A DNA stretch of 7,450 bases from Muribaculaceae bacterium (lineage in GTDB: Bacteria > Bacteroidota > Bacteroidia > Bacteroidales > Muribaculaceae). The DNA lies in the NCBI GenBank assembly GCA_902836725.1, contig CADFRV010000119.1, forward strand, positions 1 to 7,450. Direction: 5' to 3'. Each line of letters opens with the position of its first letter. The stretch's first letter is position 1. The position numbers were made by a program, and so were the translations under genes. The notes under the pieces were generated by a model that saw nothing but the letters and a program-made list of their open reading frames with translations, was not told where the DNA came from and made no database searches. Of the stretch, positions 6,467 through 7,450 are shown piece after piece.

Positions 6467-6494
6467 TATTCATGTTGCTGTTCAGGAAAGCCTA

Positions 6495-7238
6495 TCAGAA
6501 AGTATATCCCACAGATAGTTTGAGGTTGCCGGTATTGATAGCGGTTTTCCAGTCTTTGCCGCCATCAAAATCCTCAGCCTTGAAAGTGTGGCGGTATGCA
6601 GAGATGAAATCTGTGCCATACTGCACGCCAAGGCTCCACTGTGTGTACTGGAAAGTCACACCCACATGCCATCCCATCTGGAATCGGTTCCATGTGAGAT
6701 CCTTGTCGCCAACACCCTTGTCTTTAGAATCGCTAAAAAGATTTGTCCACTCTTTTGTCTCATCTTCCTCTGCCTTGTCTTCCCAGTCGCCATCTATGTA
6801 TGCACGCATTCTGCTCATGAAATTCAGCTTGAAGTTCAGGCCAACGTAAGGAGCGATCGTGAAATCCTCCACCACGTTGAAACGCCATACGAAATTCACA
6901 GGCACCTGCATGTTGATGTTCTGGAACTGGCTCTTGTATTTCAGGGGTTCATCCCAAATCGAAGACTCATCTGTTTTAGAGTAGAAGTTGAAGTTCACGT
7001 TACCGCCTACTTCCAGGAACATAGGGAGATTGTTGGAGAGGCTGAACCCGTGGATGAAGTTAAGGCCGAACCCGTTGGTGCTGAAAGAGGGATCCACGTC
7101 ATATTCAGCTTTGTAGTCCTTGTTGTAGCCGTAATGTGTGTTGTCATACGAGATCGCAACACGGTTGTAGTCTTCTGCGGATGCAGATCCGGCTACCGCC
7201 AGCACGCCTGCAAGCGCAAGTGCTTTGTAAAGTTTCAT
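6495..7238 (-). CDS. Outer-membrane beta-barrel protein (PorT/OmpW-like)
   Basis: The 247-residue protein begins MKLYKALALAGVLAVAGSASA, a classical Sec signal peptide with the cleavage motif ASA before Glu22. The mature part alternates polar and aromatic/hydrophobic residues as in transmembrane beta strands, for example FGLNFIHGFSL (57-67), FLEVGGNVNFNFYS (74-87), FTIAPYVGLNFKLNF (126-140), MGWHVGVTFQY (188-198) and WSLGVQYGTDF (201-211). It ends LKLSVGYTF, with the C-terminal aromatic that BAM recognises. A charged, Asp/Glu/Lys-rich segment (about 149-182) is probably an extracellular loop. Size and pattern suggest a small barrel of about 8-10 strands. The ATG at 7238 gives a clean signal peptide; a TTG six bases upstream is less likely. 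No ligand or function can be assigned. It has its own promoter and a following hairpin, so it is likely expressed alone. Confidence 0.9.
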   Translation of the reverse strand: MKLYKALALAGVLAVAGSASAEDYNRVAISYDNTHYGYNKDYKAEYDVDPSFSTNGFGLNFIHGFSLSNNLPMFLEVGGNVNFNFYSKTDESSIWDEPLKYKSQFQNINMQVPVNFVWRFNVVEDFTIAPYVGLNFKLNFMSRMRAYIDGDWEDKAEEDETKEWTNLFSDSKDKGVGDKDLTWNRFQMGWHVGVTFQYTQWSLGVQYGTDFISAYRHTFKAEDFDGGKDWKTAINTGNLKLSVGYTF

Positions 7239-7282
7239 AATCAACTGATAATAAATTGATAAATTTTGTGTGTATTAGCCTC

Positions 7283-7308
7283 GGCAATCCCAATGTGGAG
7301 GAGTCGCC
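7283..7308 (-). promoter_or_regulatory. 5'-terminal hairpin in the beta-barrel gene leader
   Basis: On the minus strand GGCGACUCC (7308-7300) pairs with GGAUUGCC (7290-7283), 8 pairs including one G-U and a single bulged C, with a 9-nt loop. It starts about 4 nt after the predicted transcription start. The rest of the leader down to the ATG is AT-rich and unstructured. A 5'-end hairpin of this kind often stabilises an abundant outer-membrane-protein mRNA; that role is inferred. Confidence 0.45.
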
Positions 7309-7318
7309 AAAGCATCCG

Positions 7319-7349
7319 CAAAATTAACACTATTTATTAAAAATGCAAA
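7319..7349 (-). promoter_or_regulatory. Bacteroidota-type promoter of the beta-barrel gene
   Basis: TTTG at 7349-7346, a 19-bp spacer and TAATTTTG at 7326-7319 fit the housekeeping consensus. The expected start is near 7312, leaving a leader of about 74 nt. Confidence 0.83.
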
Positions 7350-7450
7350 AAAGTTTTCAGATTTTGTAAAAAACACCGTCTGTGAGCTCTCCACGCGTCA
7401 TGAGCGGGTGAAAGGACGGGTGAAGTTTATGCCGGGGCGGTTGACTAGTG
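7350..7450. other. Window end, no assignable gene
   Basis: The bases from 7380 on have coding-like composition. Two minus-strand frames are open from the edge: one ends with NFTRPFTRS and a TGA (7402-7400), the other ends with ELTDGVFYKI and a TGA near 7360. Either could be the tail of an upstream gene, but about 15-30 codons are too few to decide. Confidence 0.3.

Noticed and set aside
7239..7244. TTG start of the beta-barrel protein at 7244
   Set aside because: The ATG at 7238 gives a normal signal peptide and is a stronger start codon.
7350..7450. C-terminal tail of an upstream minus-strand gene
   Set aside because: Two competing open frames of 15-30 codons and no recognisable domain; kept only as an unassigned edge region.

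Overview
The window looks like a piece of a Bacteroidales chromosome; a Muribaculaceae-like gut bacterium is my best guess. Three of the four genes have the Bacteroidota housekeeping promoter (TTTG, 19 bp, TAnnTTTG). The start codons lie in A/T-rich contexts without Shine-Dalgarno motifs. The protein types also fit: a PpiD/SurA-like chaperone, a long-form MetK, an OmpW/PorT-like beta-barrel, and a secreted protein with fibronectin and choice-of-anchor-J-like modules. The family assignment is inference; the promoter pattern is seen directly.

All four protein genes lie on the minus strand, so transcription runs from high to low coordinates. In that order they are an outer-membrane beta-barrel protein (7238-6495), metK (6249-4936), a membrane-anchored periplasmic folding factor of the PpiD type (4666-2597), and the N-terminal 693 codons of a large secreted modular protein (2081 to beyond position 1). 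Most of the plus-strand reading frames are shadows of these genes. The first three genes each have their own promoter and are followed by a hairpin terminator, so they look like separate units rather than an operon. The fourth gene follows a 515-base gene-free gap.

The most interesting material is in the leaders. The metK leader ends in a clear SAM-II riboswitch abutting the start codon, so SAM synthesis should be feedback-controlled. In front of the aptamer the same leader carries three further hairpins that SAM-II does not require. The ppiD leader holds a 60-base GC-rich element that folds on paper into a three-way junction, and a 22-codon open frame almost exactly overlaps it. I do not recognise either as a known class. 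The beta-barrel leader starts with a hairpin.

The gap between ppiD and the secreted-protein gene contains a perfect 26-bp-stem bidirectional terminator, an 11-unit tandem repeat in strict 8-bp phase and a 4-unit tandem repeat in strict 9-bp phase. The last 100 bases (7350-7450) hold no assignable gene.
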